From: an uncultured Rothia sp.
Lineage (GTDB): Bacteria; Actinomycetota; Actinomycetes; Actinomycetales; Micrococcaceae
NCBI RefSeq assembly: GCF_916715725.1
Contig: NZ_CAKAPD010000007.1
Location: forward strand, 1 to 64,000
Direction of reading: 5' to 3'
Length of the DNA stretch: 64,000 bases
Shown here: positions 1 through 7,224 of the stretch, piece by piece
Layout: each line of letters opens with the position of its first letter
How positions within the stretch are numbered: the stretch's first letter is position 1
The notes under the pieces: generated by a model
Database searches by the model: none
Seen by the model: only the letters and a program-made list of their open reading frames with translations
Told to the model about the DNA's origin: nothing
Position numbers and translations under genes: made by a program

Positions 1-54
1 TAGAGCGCCATCTTGGTAAGATGGAGGTCCCGGGATCGATTCCCGGTCGGGGCT
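1..54 (+). tRNA. tRNA-Thr(GGT), 5' end cut by window edge
   Basis: The sequence is identical over its whole visible length to the complete tRNA-Thr at 168-239. The anticodon stem CCATC/GATGG encloses the loop TTGGTAA, which gives anticodon GGT. The T arm and the 3' acceptor strand TCGGGGC end at 53, followed by the discriminator T at 54. The acceptor 5' strand and most of the D arm lie outside the window. No CCA is encoded. Confidence 0.93.
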
Positions 55-92
55 CTCTCATTAATTCATGCGAGAGCACGTATTAATGATGT

Positions 93-166
93 GGCGGTGT
101 AGCTCAGCTGGTTAGAGCGCACGACTCATAATCGTGAGGTCGACGGATCGAGCCCGTCCACCGCTA
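93..166 (+). tRNA. tRNA-Met(CAT), elongator type
   Basis: The cloverleaf has acceptor GGCGGTG pairing with CACCGCT (G-U at the first pair). The anticodon stem CACGA/TCGTG encloses the loop CTCATAA, giving anticodon CAT, and the discriminator is A. It lacks the three consecutive G-C pairs that mark an initiator anticodon stem, so it is elongator Met. A lysidine-modified tRNA-Ile2 cannot be excluded by eye. Confidence 0.88.
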
Positions 167-167
167 C

Positions 168-239
168 GCCCCGATAGCTCAGTGGTAGAGCGCCATCTTG
201 GTAAGATGGAGGTCCCGGGATCGATTCCCGGTCGGGGCT
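168..239 (+). tRNA. tRNA-Thr(GGT), second copy
   Basis: The complete cloverleaf has acceptor GCCCCGA/TCGGGGC, anticodon stem CCATC/GATGG and anticodon GGT, which reads ACC and ACU. It starts one base after the tRNA-Met gene. The three tRNAs probably form one transcript ending at the hairpin at 245-274. It is an exact duplicate of the copy at the window edge. Confidence 0.95.
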
Positions 240-244
240 CAGAT

Positions 245-274
245 AAGCCTGTCTCTTCGGAGGCAGGCTTTTTT
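245..274 (+). terminator. Rho-independent terminator of the tRNA cluster
   Basis: An 11-bp stem (AAGCCTGTCTC with GAGGCAGGCTT, one G-U) closes a TTCG tetraloop. It is followed directly by a run of T residues. It lies six bases after the last tRNA. Confidence 0.9.
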
Positions 275-357
275 GTTTGCCTATTTTGCCTGCCTAAAAC
301 CGGTACACGCAGGTGCTTAGTATGTGCTCAGTGCACGGCCCAGTACCGGGTACAGCA

Positions 358-384
358 AAGCCCCCAAGAAGAACTCGGGGGCTT
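358..384 (-). terminator. Hairpin downstream of the flavin oxidoreductase
   Basis: The inverted repeat AAGCCCCC (358-365) and GGGGGCTT (377-384) has a 11-base loop. It lies 24 bases beyond the stop of the minus-strand gene at 409-1410. The tract after it on the minus strand is short (CTTTG), so this is a moderate terminator call. Confidence 0.6.
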
Positions 385-408
385 CATCTTTATGCTCTTA
401 CGAAAGCG

Positions 409-1410
409 TTAGGAGGCGCGGCTTACCACCGGCAGCTGGGAGAGCAGCTCGTAGGAGCGCAGGCGGTCCTCGTGCTCCCACGCCTCGGTCATGACAATCA
501 GCTCGTCAGCGCCCGTGCGTGCCACCAGGTCCTCAATACGAGCCTGGGCGGTGGCGGGGGAGCCCACAATCGCCTCGGCGGTCATGCGTTCAATGTGCAT
601 CTTCTCGGTGTCGGTCCAGATGGCGTCCATATTCTCCACGGGAGGCGCGAACGACAGGTTGCCGCGCACCACGCCCAGGAAGTGCTGCTGCTGGCTCGTG
701 TACAGGTAGCGGGCGCGCTCGTCAGTATCAGCGAGCATGGCACTGGCGCCCACCATGACGTAGGGCTGCTCCAGGTGCTCGGAGGGCTTGAAGTTCGCGC
801 GGTAGGTATCGACCGCCTCCTGCAGCATGGCGGGTGCGAAGTGCGAGGCGAACGCGTAGGGCAGACCCAGCTGAGCGGCAAGCTGCGCACCGAACAGGGA
901 AGAACCCAGAATGTACAGGGGCACCTTCGAGCCCTGACCGGGAATGGCGTGCACGCGGTGCATGGGGGAGGGTTCACCCAGGAAGCGCTGCAGCTGCTGC
1001 ACCTCGGCGGGGAAGCTCATGGCGGCAGAATCGTCGCGGCGTAGGGCGGCGGCGGTCATCGGGTCGGTGCCGGGCGCACGGCCCAGACCCAGGTCGATGC
1101 GGCCGGGGTGGAAGGCGTTGAGGGTGCCGAACTGCTCTGCCATCACGTAGGGTGCGTGGTTGGGGAGCATGATGCCGCCCGAACCCACGCGAATGCGCTC
1201 GGTTGCGGCGGCAATCTCCGCCATGACCACCACGGTCGCCGAAGACAGCAGGGAACCGGCGTTATGGTGCTCAGCGACCCAGAAACGCTCGTAGCCGTAG
1301 GACTCAGCCGCGCGCGCCGCATCGATGGTGTTGAGCATGGTCTGATGCTGGCTCTGATCGGAGCGGTGCGGCATCAGGTCAAGAACCGAAATTTTTACGT
1401 TAGAAGACAT
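409..1410 (-). CDS. LLM-class flavin-dependent oxidoreductase (luciferase-like, MsnO8/YhbW type)
   Basis: The 333-residue protein belongs to the bacterial luciferase-like monooxygenase superfamily, soluble F420/FMN-dependent TIM-barrel enzymes. Visible marks are the early VLDLMPHR strand, the FWVAEHHN segment near residues 43-50 that forms the flavin/substrate pocket, GSGGIMLPNHAPYVMAEQF near 77-95, and DLGLGRAPG near 107-115. These are typical of the subfamily annotated as alkanal monooxygenase-like or MsnO8. The length is usual for the family. The ATG at 1410 is preceded by AGAAGGA at good spacing. It is transcribed alone, away from the MaoC pair. The substrate cannot be told from the sequence. 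Confidence 0.9.
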   Translation of the reverse strand: MSSNVKISVLDLMPHRSDQSQHQTMLNTIDAARAAESYGYERFWVAEHHNAGSLLSSATVVVMAEIAAATERIRVGSGGIMLPNHAPYVMAEQFGTLNAFHPGRIDLGLGRAPGTDPMTAAALRRDDSAAMSFPAEVQQLQRFLGEPSPMHRVHAIPGQGSKVPLYILGSSLFGAQLAAQLGLPYAFASHFAPAMLQEAVDTYRANFKPSEHLEQPYVMVGASAMLADTDERARYLYTSQQQHFLGVVRGNLSFAPPVENMDAIWTDTEKMHIERMTAEAIVGSPATAQARIEDLVARTGADELIVMTEAWEHEDRLRSYELLSQLPVVSRAS

Positions 1411-1600
1411 GGGTTTTCCTTCTGAAGTAGATTGCGGGTACCCGTTCAGCCTACTCTCGCCTGGGCGAGAAGTGTAGGGGCATATTGCGCGCCTTCGCTA
1501 GCAGGTAAATAATGCGAAGAAATACGGCGCGCGTGCGCTCTGAATCGTTGATGCGCCGTCCACTCTGTGCGCCCAAGCTGAACACTGTGCACAAGAACGG

Positions 1601-1612
1601 TAGACTGAAACC
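1601..1612 (+). promoter_or_regulatory. -10 box placed for a leaderless transcript (MaoC-like gene)
   Basis: TAGACT at 1601-1606 ends six bases before the ATG at 1613, and no Shine-Dalgarno sequence lies between. A weak -35-like CTGAAC sits at 1578-1583 with a 17-base spacer. The geometry puts the transcription start at or next to the ATG. Confidence 0.45.
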
Positions 1613-2065
1613 ATGAGCATTAACCCTGAGATTGTGGGCAGGGTCTACCCGTCCGAGAACACCTACGTTGTCGGCCGTGAGAAGATCCGCGAATTTGCCC
1701 GAGCAGTTCACGCAGAAAACCCCCTCCACCACGACGTTGAGGCAGCCCGCGCGGCAGGGTACGCAGATGTGATTGCCCCGCCGACCTTCGCCATTATCCT
1801 GGCGCAGGTAGCCGACGCGGCACTCATCAACGACGATTCCGCCGGTATTGATTTCTCCCGCGTGGTGCACGCCGACCAGCGCTTCACTCACCACCGCCCC
1901 ATCGTTGCCGGTGATGAGCTGCGCACCGAAGTTCACGTGGACTCCGTGCGTGCGATGGGTGCCGGCGCAATGCTGACCACCCGCGAAGAAATCGTTGACG
2001 CGCAGGGCGAGCCGGTCACCACCTGCATTTCTTCCCTGCTGGTTCGTGCTGAGGAGGAGAACTAA
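1613..2065 (+). CDS. MaoC-like dehydratase, FAS1-type N-terminal (HadA-like) subunit
   Basis: The 150-residue hot-dog-fold protein resembles the substrate-binding subunit of heterodimeric (R)-specific 3-hydroxyacyl dehydratases (HadA, UPF0336). Visible signatures are the N-terminal YVVGREKIREFARAV helix, ENPLHHDVEAARAAGY near 41-56, and APPTFAIIL near 61-69. The catalytic Asp/His pair expected of the partner is absent, as is normal for this subunit. Its TAA overlaps the ATG of the next gene by one base, so the pair is translationally coupled. In mycobacteria the homologues serve mycolate elongation. Rothia is not expected to make mycolates, so a fatty-acid or other acyl dehydration role is inferred. 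Confidence 0.86.
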   Translation: MSINPEIVGRVYPSENTYVVGREKIREFARAVHAENPLHHDVEAARAAGYADVIAPPTFAIILAQVADAALINDDSAGIDFSRVVHADQRFTHHRPIVAGDELRTEVHVDSVRAMGAGAMLTTREEIVDAQGEPVTTCISSLLVRAEEEN

Positions 2066-2526
2066 TGGTGCGTTTTGAAGATCTTGAAAAGGGCCAGGAG
2101 ATTGGTTCGCGTACCGTGGAGCTCTCCCGCGCTTCGCTGGTGCGTTACGCTGGCGCCTCCGGTGACTTCAACCCGATTCACTGGAACGAGCGTTTTGCCC
2201 AGTCGGTGGGTCTGTCCGGCGTGATTGCGCACGGCATGCTGACCATGGGCACCGCCGTGCAGCTCGTGAGCGACTGGGTGGGCGACCCCGGCGCGATCGT
2301 GGACTATCAGACTCGCTTCACCAAGCCCGTTCCCGTGGCGGATGCGCCCGGCGGTGAAAACCCTGACACCCCCACGAACGCCCTGACTATTAGCGGTAAG
2401 GTGGGTGCTCTGAATGAGGAGGAGCGCACCGCCCGCATTGACCTGACCGTCACCGCGCGTGACGAGGACGGCAAGGAGCAGAAGGTTCTGATGAAGAGCC
2501 AGGCTGTGGTTCGTCTCTCGGCATAG
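2065..2526 (+). CDS. MaoC-family dehydratase, catalytic (HadB-like) subunit
   Basis: The 153-residue single hot-dog domain carries the hydratase-2 motif: GASGDFNPIHWNERFA near residues 30-45, with the catalytic Asp and His, followed by GVIAHGMLTMG near 52-62. It should form a heterodimer with the upstream 1613-2065 product and dehydrate 3-hydroxyacyl thioesters. The start overlaps the upstream stop (TAATG), and GAGGAGGAG in the upstream gene serves as its ribosome binding site. murB follows on the same strand after 253 bases but has its own promoter. Confidence 0.88.
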   Translation: MVRFEDLEKGQEIGSRTVELSRASLVRYAGASGDFNPIHWNERFAQSVGLSGVIAHGMLTMGTAVQLVSDWVGDPGAIVDYQTRFTKPVPVADAPGGENPDTPTNALTISGKVGALNEEERTARIDLTVTARDEDGKEQKVLMKSQAVVRLSA

Positions 2527-2767
2527 TCTCTGGGCATGGAGTTTCTGCGCTCGCAGATAGCTTGCGTGAAGGCCTCGGTGCTACCCGATGCGGTGGTGCC
2601 GGGGCTTTTGCGTGCTCGCCGATTTTATCTGCTCGCCGAGGTTGTGTGCTTATCGGCGGGGCGGTGGCGTTTTTCTGAGAAAGGTGCGGTGGAAAATGAA
2701 GGCAAAATCACCATAAGGTTTTCGTGACTTTAACGCGTGGTGGGTATTGACCCCGCACAACGACCGG
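2527..2767. other. Intergenic stretch between the dehydratase pair and murB
   Basis: No convincing gene or terminator was seen here. A 63-codon frame at 2536-2727 has no ribosome binding site and no coding-like composition. The 3' end holds the murB promoter. Confidence 0.6.
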
Positions 2768-2779
2768 TATTCTTAACCT
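2747..2779 (+). promoter_or_regulatory. murB promoter with leaderless spacing
   Basis: TTGACC (2747-2752) and TATTCT (2768-2773) have a 15-base spacer. The -10 ends six bases before the murB ATG and there is no Shine-Dalgarno sequence. The short spacer is the weak point. Confidence 0.45.
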
Positions 2780-3886
2780 ATGACTGAAAAGCTGTTGAGC
2801 GAACTGACCACCGCCCAGGTAGGCGGCCCCGCTAAGACCTACGTCCGCGCCACCTCCGAAGCAGAAATTATCGAAGCAGTCTCCGCTGCAGACGCCGCAG
2901 GCGAACCTGTCCTCATTGTGGGCGGCGGCTCCAACCTGCTGGTTTCCGACGAAGGCTTCAACGGAACCGTCGTGCACATCGCCTCCGAAGGTGTAGAGGT
3001 TCTGCCCATCCCCGCATGCGGCGGCGCGAACGTGCGCGTGCAGGCAGGCACCATCTGGGACGACTTTGTGAAGCTCAGCATCGAGAATGAATGGGTCGGC
3101 CCCGCGGCTCTCTCCGGCATTCCCGGCACCGTTGGTGCAACCCCCGTGCAGAACGTCGGCGCATACGGCGTTGAGGTGGGCGAGTTCATCGCCTCCGTAC
3201 GCACCTGGGACCGCGAAAAGAACACTCAGAAGACCTTCGTGAGCGCAGACCTGCGCTTCGGCTACCGCGACTCGGTACTCAAGCGCGCAACCGTCAACGG
3301 CTCTCCCCGCTACGTGGTGCTGACCGTTGATTTCCAGTTCACCCTCGGTAGCCTGTCCTCCCCGATTCGTTACGCTGAGCTGGCGAAGAGCCTGGGCGTT
3401 GAGCCCGGTCAGCGCGCCGAATCCGCCCTGGTGCGCCAGAAGGTGCTGGAGCTGCGCGGTTCCAAGGGCATGGTGCTCAACCCCGAGGACCGTGACACCT
3501 TCTCCACCGGTTCCTTCTTCACCAACCCGATTGTTCCGCGTTCTACCCTGAAGTCTCTGCCTGAGGGCGCCCCGAACTTCCCGGTGGTCGTGAAGACTTC
3601 CCCGTTCACCGCGGGTGTCGAGGACCCCGATCACGTGAAGCTCTCGGCTGCTTGGCTGATTCAGCACGCAGGTTTCGATAAGGGCTTCGGCCTGGACGGT
3701 GAGTCCCGCGAGATTGCTCAGGGCCGTGCAAGCCTGTCGACCAAGCACACCCTGGCGATTACGAACCGCGGCGGCGCATCCGCTGAGGATATCTTCGCTA
3801 TTGCCCGCGCTGTGCGCGACGGCGTGCGTGAACGTTTTGGCGTGACCCTGGTTCCTGAGCCTGTCGTGGTCAACGGCGAAATCTAA
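2780..3886 (+). CDS. murB: UDP-N-acetylmuramate dehydrogenase
   Basis: MurB reduces UDP-GlcNAc-enolpyruvate to UDP-MurNAc with NADPH and FAD, in the cytosolic stage of peptidoglycan synthesis. The 368-residue product shows the FAD-binding segment VLIVGGGSNLLVSDEGFNG (about 46-64), the GIPGTVGATPVQNVGAYG stretch (about 114-131) and the GSFFTNPIV motif (about 241-249), whose Ser is the catalytic proton donor. The length fits actinobacterial MurB, which runs longer than the roughly 300-residue Firmicutes form. The ATG at 2780 has no Shine-Dalgarno sequence but a -10 box at leaderless distance. A strong convergent terminator follows at 3919-3961. Confidence 0.96.
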   Translation: MTEKLLSELTTAQVGGPAKTYVRATSEAEIIEAVSAADAAGEPVLIVGGGSNLLVSDEGFNGTVVHIASEGVEVLPIPACGGANVRVQAGTIWDDFVKLSIENEWVGPAALSGIPGTVGATPVQNVGAYGVEVGEFIASVRTWDREKNTQKTFVSADLRFGYRDSVLKRATVNGSPRYVVLTVDFQFTLGSLSSPIRYAELAKSLGVEPGQRAESALVRQKVLELRGSKGMVLNPEDRDTFSTGSFFTNPIVPRSTLKSLPEGAPNFPVVVKTSPFTAGVEDPDHVKLSAAWLIQHAGFDKGFGLDGESREIAQGRASLSTKHTLAITNRGGASAEDIFAIARAVRDGVRERFGVTLVPEPVVVNGEI

Positions 3887-3918
3887 GCACCCTCCCAACT
3901 GCGAGGGCAGATACAACA

Positions 3919-3961
3919 AACGCTTCGGGCGGTCTCTTCATTGGAGACCGCCCGAAGCGTT
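3919..3961. terminator. Bidirectional terminator between murB and the unknown gene
   Basis: A perfect 18-bp stem runs from AACGCTTCGGGCGGTCTC to its complement, with a 7-base loop (TTCATTG). It sits between two convergent genes, so it can serve both. The flanking U tract is weak on the plus strand. Confidence 0.82.
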
Positions 3962-3989
3962 GTATTGACCGTTGTATTGACCCGCTGAG

Positions 3990-4949
3990 CTAGTGGCGAG
4001 GGGAGGAGAGGCGCGCCTGCCCCGGCAGGTACGGCCTGCGCTTGGGCGCTGTGCGCGTTGCTGCCAGGGGAGCGGCGGGTAGGTGCTCCATCAACACCTG
4101 AACCGCCAGGGGAAGCTTCTGCGGAGGGCTGGGGGCGTGGAAAATCGGCTTATGGCGCGTGGGTCGGTACGGGTAGTATTCCGCGTCCTCGCTGTGGGAC
4201 CAGACCAGGTTGCCGAACTCGCCGGGAACGGGGGAGAGCACGTTGGCGTAGTAGGCGCGTGCCTGCAGGTCGGTGCGCTCGGAGGTGCCGGTAGATACGC
4301 CGCCGGGTACGCGGTCCTGCTCGATGACGAGGGCACGGACCATACCGCCTACGGTGCTGACCGCGTTCACATGTAGGGCGAGTAGGTCCCCGTCCTTGTG
4401 GTCTACCTGTACCTGCCCGTCCGCGAGGATTTGGGTGTCCATCGTGATACTGCTGGCGATTCCTTCGCAGAGGGCGCGGATGAGCGCCATACGTGCCGGG
4501 TAGAGGTCTGCGATGTCCCAGCCGATGAGGGCGGGCGCGGCGGAACTGCCTGCGTATTCCTCGCAGGATTCGTAGGAGGCGACGTCCACGTAGCCGCGGG
4601 CGATGGGCTCGCGGTCGTGAGGGCGGCCGTCGCGCAGCTCCCAGAAGCTGAGGGCGGTTGCGGTGAAGACAGCCTGGCCGTCGCGTACGGCGACGCTGAG
4701 CGTAAAGTCTTGCGGGTAGCCGTTTTTGGTGCGCGGGCGCAGGGTGATTGCGCGGGTGTATTCGTTGAATTCCTCGGGCCAGTCCAGGTAGTAGCTCATT
4801 TGTGCCCCGTCGCCACGGTACACGGTGAGTTCGCCCGGCAGCAGCATAGCTTCGGGCGCGCCGCCAGCGCGTTCTGCGGCGTAGTGTTCGCTCACGGGCC
4901 AGGGGCTGAACTCTGTGCGGTAGAGGTTGGAGAGGAAGGAATCGAGCAT
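3990..4949 (-). CDS. Hypothetical protein, unrecognised family
   Basis: I do not recognise this 319-residue protein. There is no signal peptide or membrane segment, so it is probably cytosolic. The N-terminal half is rich in Trp and Tyr (for example YYLDWPEEFNEYTRAITLRP near 53-72). The middle is hydrophobic and helical (LYPARMALIRALCEGIASS near 150-168). The last 50 residues are Pro/Ala/Arg-rich (HAPSPPQKLPL, RTAPKRRPYLPG) and look disordered. The base composition matches its neighbours and the codon use looks coding. The ATG at 4949 has AGAGGA about eight bases upstream. It is monocistronic between terminators on both sides. Confidence 0.72.
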   Translation of the reverse strand: MLDSFLSNLYRTEFSPWPVSEHYAAERAGGAPEAMLLPGELTVYRGDGAQMSYYLDWPEEFNEYTRAITLRPRTKNGYPQDFTLSVAVRDGQAVFTATALSFWELRDGRPHDREPIARGYVDVASYESCEEYAGSSAAPALIGWDIADLYPARMALIRALCEGIASSITMDTQILADGQVQVDHKDGDLLALHVNAVSTVGGMVRALVIEQDRVPGGVSTGTSERTDLQARAYYANVLSPVPGEFGNLVWSHSEDAEYYPYRPTRHKPIFHAPSPPQKLPLAVQVLMEHLPAAPLAATRTAPKRRPYLPGQARLSSPRH

Positions 4950-5006
4950 AGAACGTATCCTCTCATAGTTTGAGGTTATGGTGCATGGTTAGAGGGCTTA
5001 AATGAC

Positions 5007-5063
5007 AAATGAGCTGTCCCTCCTGGTTGCTCAGAAAGAGTGTTCAGAAGGGACAGCTCATTG
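5007..5063 (-). terminator. Hairpin terminator of the MFS gene
   Basis: A 14-bp perfect inverted repeat (AATGAGCTGTCCCT at 5008-5021 with AGGGACAGCTCATT at 5049-5062) encloses a 27-base loop. It lies just beyond the stop at 5082 of the minus-strand transporter. On the minus strand it is followed by a T-containing tract. Confidence 0.7.
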
Positions 5064-5081
5064 TGTAGGGTGCGCGGCTTG

Positions 5082-6509
5082 TTAGAGGGATTCACCGCGG
5101 CGTTCAGGCAACAGGAACACGGTGGTTGCCGCTACCAGGAACGCGGTGGAGAAGAGCGTAAAGAGCAGCGGGGTTCCACCGAATGCGACCAGCGGCGGCA
5201 CAATAAGCGGTGCCGCGATGGAGGCGATACGACCGATACCGGCGGCGGCGCCGGTGCCGGTTCCTCGCAGGTGGGTCGGGAAGATCTCCGGGCTCAGGGC
5301 GTAGAGGGCACCCCACGCGCCGAGGTTGAAGAAGGAGAGCATGCAGCCGGCGAGGATAATGAATACCTCGGCGTGCGCCATACCGTAGCCGGCAGCCGCC
5401 AGCGCGGAGCCGAGCAGGAAGGTCGCCAGGGTTGCGCGTCGGCCCCACTTTTCGATGAGGTAGGCGGCGACCGCGTAGCCGGGTAGCTGGGCGAGGGTCA
5501 TGATGAGCGTGAACGCGAAGGACTTCACGAGGCTGAAGCCCTGGGCGTTCAGCAGCGCCGGAATCCAGATGAACGCGCCGTAGTAGGAGAGGTTAATGCA
5601 GAACCAGATGACGCACAGGGCGATGGTCTTGCGGCGCTGACCGGCAGCCCAGATCGAGTGGATCTTCGCGGATTCTGCGTTGTCGGCGCTTTCTGCCGCG
5701 CCATGTACGGAAGCGTCTTCGGTCTGCTTCTTATTGGTTCGGGAGAAGAGCGCGGGGGACGCCTCGAAACGTTCAACAATCTGGCGTGCCTGATCGTGCT
5801 TGCCGACCGACTCCAGGAAACGCACCGACTCCGGGGTTCCCATGCGGATCACGAGCGAGTAGATGGCGGGAATCAGGCCGATGGCAAGTGCCCAGCGCCA
5901 GCCGTTCGCCTGCGGAACGATGAAGGTGCCGATGAGAGCGGCGAGGATCCAGCCCAGAGCCCAGAAAGCCTCCAGGGCAACCACGACACGGCCGCGAATA
6001 GCGCGCGGTGAGAACTCAGAAATCAGGGTGGACGCTACGGGAAGTTCCGCTCCCAGGCCCAGACCGACCAGGAAACGGAAGACGAGCAACACACCCAGGG
6101 AGGTGGCAAGCGCGGAGGCGCCGGTCGCCAGACCGTAAATCAGCAGGGTGAGTGCGAAGATGTAGCGGCGGCCGAGCTTGTCGGCGAGTAGACCGCCGAA
6201 GGTTGCGCCGAGCGCCATGCCTACGAATCCGATGGATCCGAGCCAGGAGGCTTCGGTGGGGCTGAGCTGCCATTCCTTGATGAGGGCTGCCATGACGAAG
6301 GAGATGAGGCCGACGTCCATGGCGTCTAGAGCCCAGCCGAGACCCGAGATGCCCAGGAGCTTGCCGTGGGCGCGGGTGAAGGGCAGGTTTTCGAGGCGTT
6401 CGTTGAGAGTCGGTGCGGCATTGCGTTCAGCAGCGGGTGTAGAGGTGCCAGCGGGTGCAGCAGCGTTGGTGCGGGGTGAGTCCGTTGATACGGGACGTGA
6501 GGAGGACAC
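5082..6509 (-). CDS. MFS transporter, sugar porter / NiaP-like
   Basis: This 475-residue major facilitator has 12 predicted membrane helices and a roughly 45-residue Ser/Ala/Pro-rich cytosolic N-terminus. TM1 carries GWALDAMDVGLISFVMAAL (about 58-76), close to the Asp-rich TM1 of NiaP/YceI nicotinate and aromatic-acid porters. The MFS loop motif GGLLADKLGRR follows near 106-116, the DELGRR-type repeat appears later as EKWGRR, and PEIFPTHLRGTGTG precedes TM10. The substrate is not determined; nicotinate or an aromatic acid is an inference from TM1. The GTG start at 6509 has AAGGAAG unusually far upstream, so a downstream start is possible. It sits divergent to the PGPGW gene. Confidence 0.85.
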   Translation of the reverse strand: MSSSRPVSTDSPRTNAAAPAGTSTPAAERNAAPTLNERLENLPFTRAHGKLLGISGLGWALDAMDVGLISFVMAALIKEWQLSPTEASWLGSIGFVGMALGATFGGLLADKLGRRYIFALTLLIYGLATGASALATSLGVLLVFRFLVGLGLGAELPVASTLISEFSPRAIRGRVVVALEAFWALGWILAALIGTFIVPQANGWRWALAIGLIPAIYSLVIRMGTPESVRFLESVGKHDQARQIVERFEASPALFSRTNKKQTEDASVHGAAESADNAESAKIHSIWAAGQRRKTIALCVIWFCINLSYYGAFIWIPALLNAQGFSLVKSFAFTLIMTLAQLPGYAVAAYLIEKWGRRATLATFLLGSALAAAGYGMAHAEVFIILAGCMLSFFNLGAWGALYALSPEIFPTHLRGTGTGAAAGIGRIASIAAPLIVPPLVAFGGTPLLFTLFSTAFLVAATTVFLLPERRGESL

Positions 6510-6739
6510 GGTAGTGGGTCGCTTCCTTAATGTTTAGGCATGATGCCGGGCGAATTGTTCCCTTACAGTGTATAAAGGTACTTTCGACTTGAACACTATT
6601 GAAACGAAAAAATTTTGAAGATGACAAAAAATCTCATACATGAAGAAAACTTTCACAGCCGCCATCCAGCAGTGAATGCTATTCTCTAACCACCGCCGCC
6701 CGGTGAAACTCACCTACGGCACGTTTGGAAGGACCACCC

Positions 6740-7114
6740 CTGAAAACCATTGAAGATGAAGTCAAAGAAAGCGAAACCAGCCGCTTTCACCGCTGGCTCG
6801 AAGCCCGCAAGGAGCGCATGCACGCGCATCCGGTCATGCGTCATCTCTACAAGCCCCTCGTCATCGGCGTGGGCGCCTTCTGCTTTATCGCCGGACTGAT
6901 TATGCTCGTCACCCCCGGCCCCGGCTGGCTGTTCATCTTTATCGGCCTGGGCATTTGGGGTACCGAATTCACCTGGGCACGCCGCGCCAATATTTTCATG
7001 AAGCACGTGGTGCTCACCGCCTGGTACCGCTACCGCGCCTGGCGACAGCAACGCAAGGAACGCAAAGCTGCACGCAAAGCAGAACGTAAGGCGGCCGCCG
7101 CAAACCAGCGCTAA
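6740..7114 (+). CDS. Small PGPGW-domain membrane protein (TIGR02611-like)
   Basis: This is a 124-residue protein, or 129 residues if the TTG at 6725 is used. Two membrane helices (KPLVIGVGAFCFIAGLIML and PGWLFIFIGLGIWG) are joined by the TPGPGW signature that names the family. The tail is strongly basic (RKERKAARKAERKAAA). Function is unknown across Actinobacteria. The start is uncertain: GGAAGGA at 6727-6733 is best spaced for a rare CTG at 6740, whereas the in-frame TTG at 6725 overlaps that box. It has its own terminator at 7157-7204. Confidence 0.8.
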   Translation: MKTIEDEVKESETSRFHRWLEARKERMHAHPVMRHLYKPLVIGVGAFCFIAGLIMLVTPGPGWLFIFIGLGIWGTEFTWARRANIFMKHVVLTAWYRYRAWRQQRKERKAARKAERKAAAANQR

Positions 7115-7156
7115 CCCAGCTCTCATTAACCCGGTCCGCGCAAGATATACGCAGAC

Positions 7157-7204
7157 ACAAAAGCCCTCGCTCCCATCCGATAAGAATGGTAGCGAGGGCT
7201 TTTG
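7157..7204. terminator. Bidirectional terminator between PGPGW gene and asd
   Basis: CAAAAGCCCTCGCT pairs with AGCGAGGGCTTTTG, extended by CCAT/ATGG inside. T residues flank both ends. It separates convergent genes. Confidence 0.85.
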
Positions 7205-7224
7205 TTATAGCTTGTCAGTGAGCT

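Noticed and set aside
2536..2727. 63-codon open frame between the dehydratase pair and murB
   Set aside because: It has no ribosome binding site and no family resemblance, and its end overlaps the murB promoter area. It is probably chance in GC-rich DNA.
6621..6689. 22-codon ORF in the AT-rich leader before the PGPGW gene
   Set aside because: It is very short, has no clear Shine-Dalgarno and does not use codons like its neighbours.
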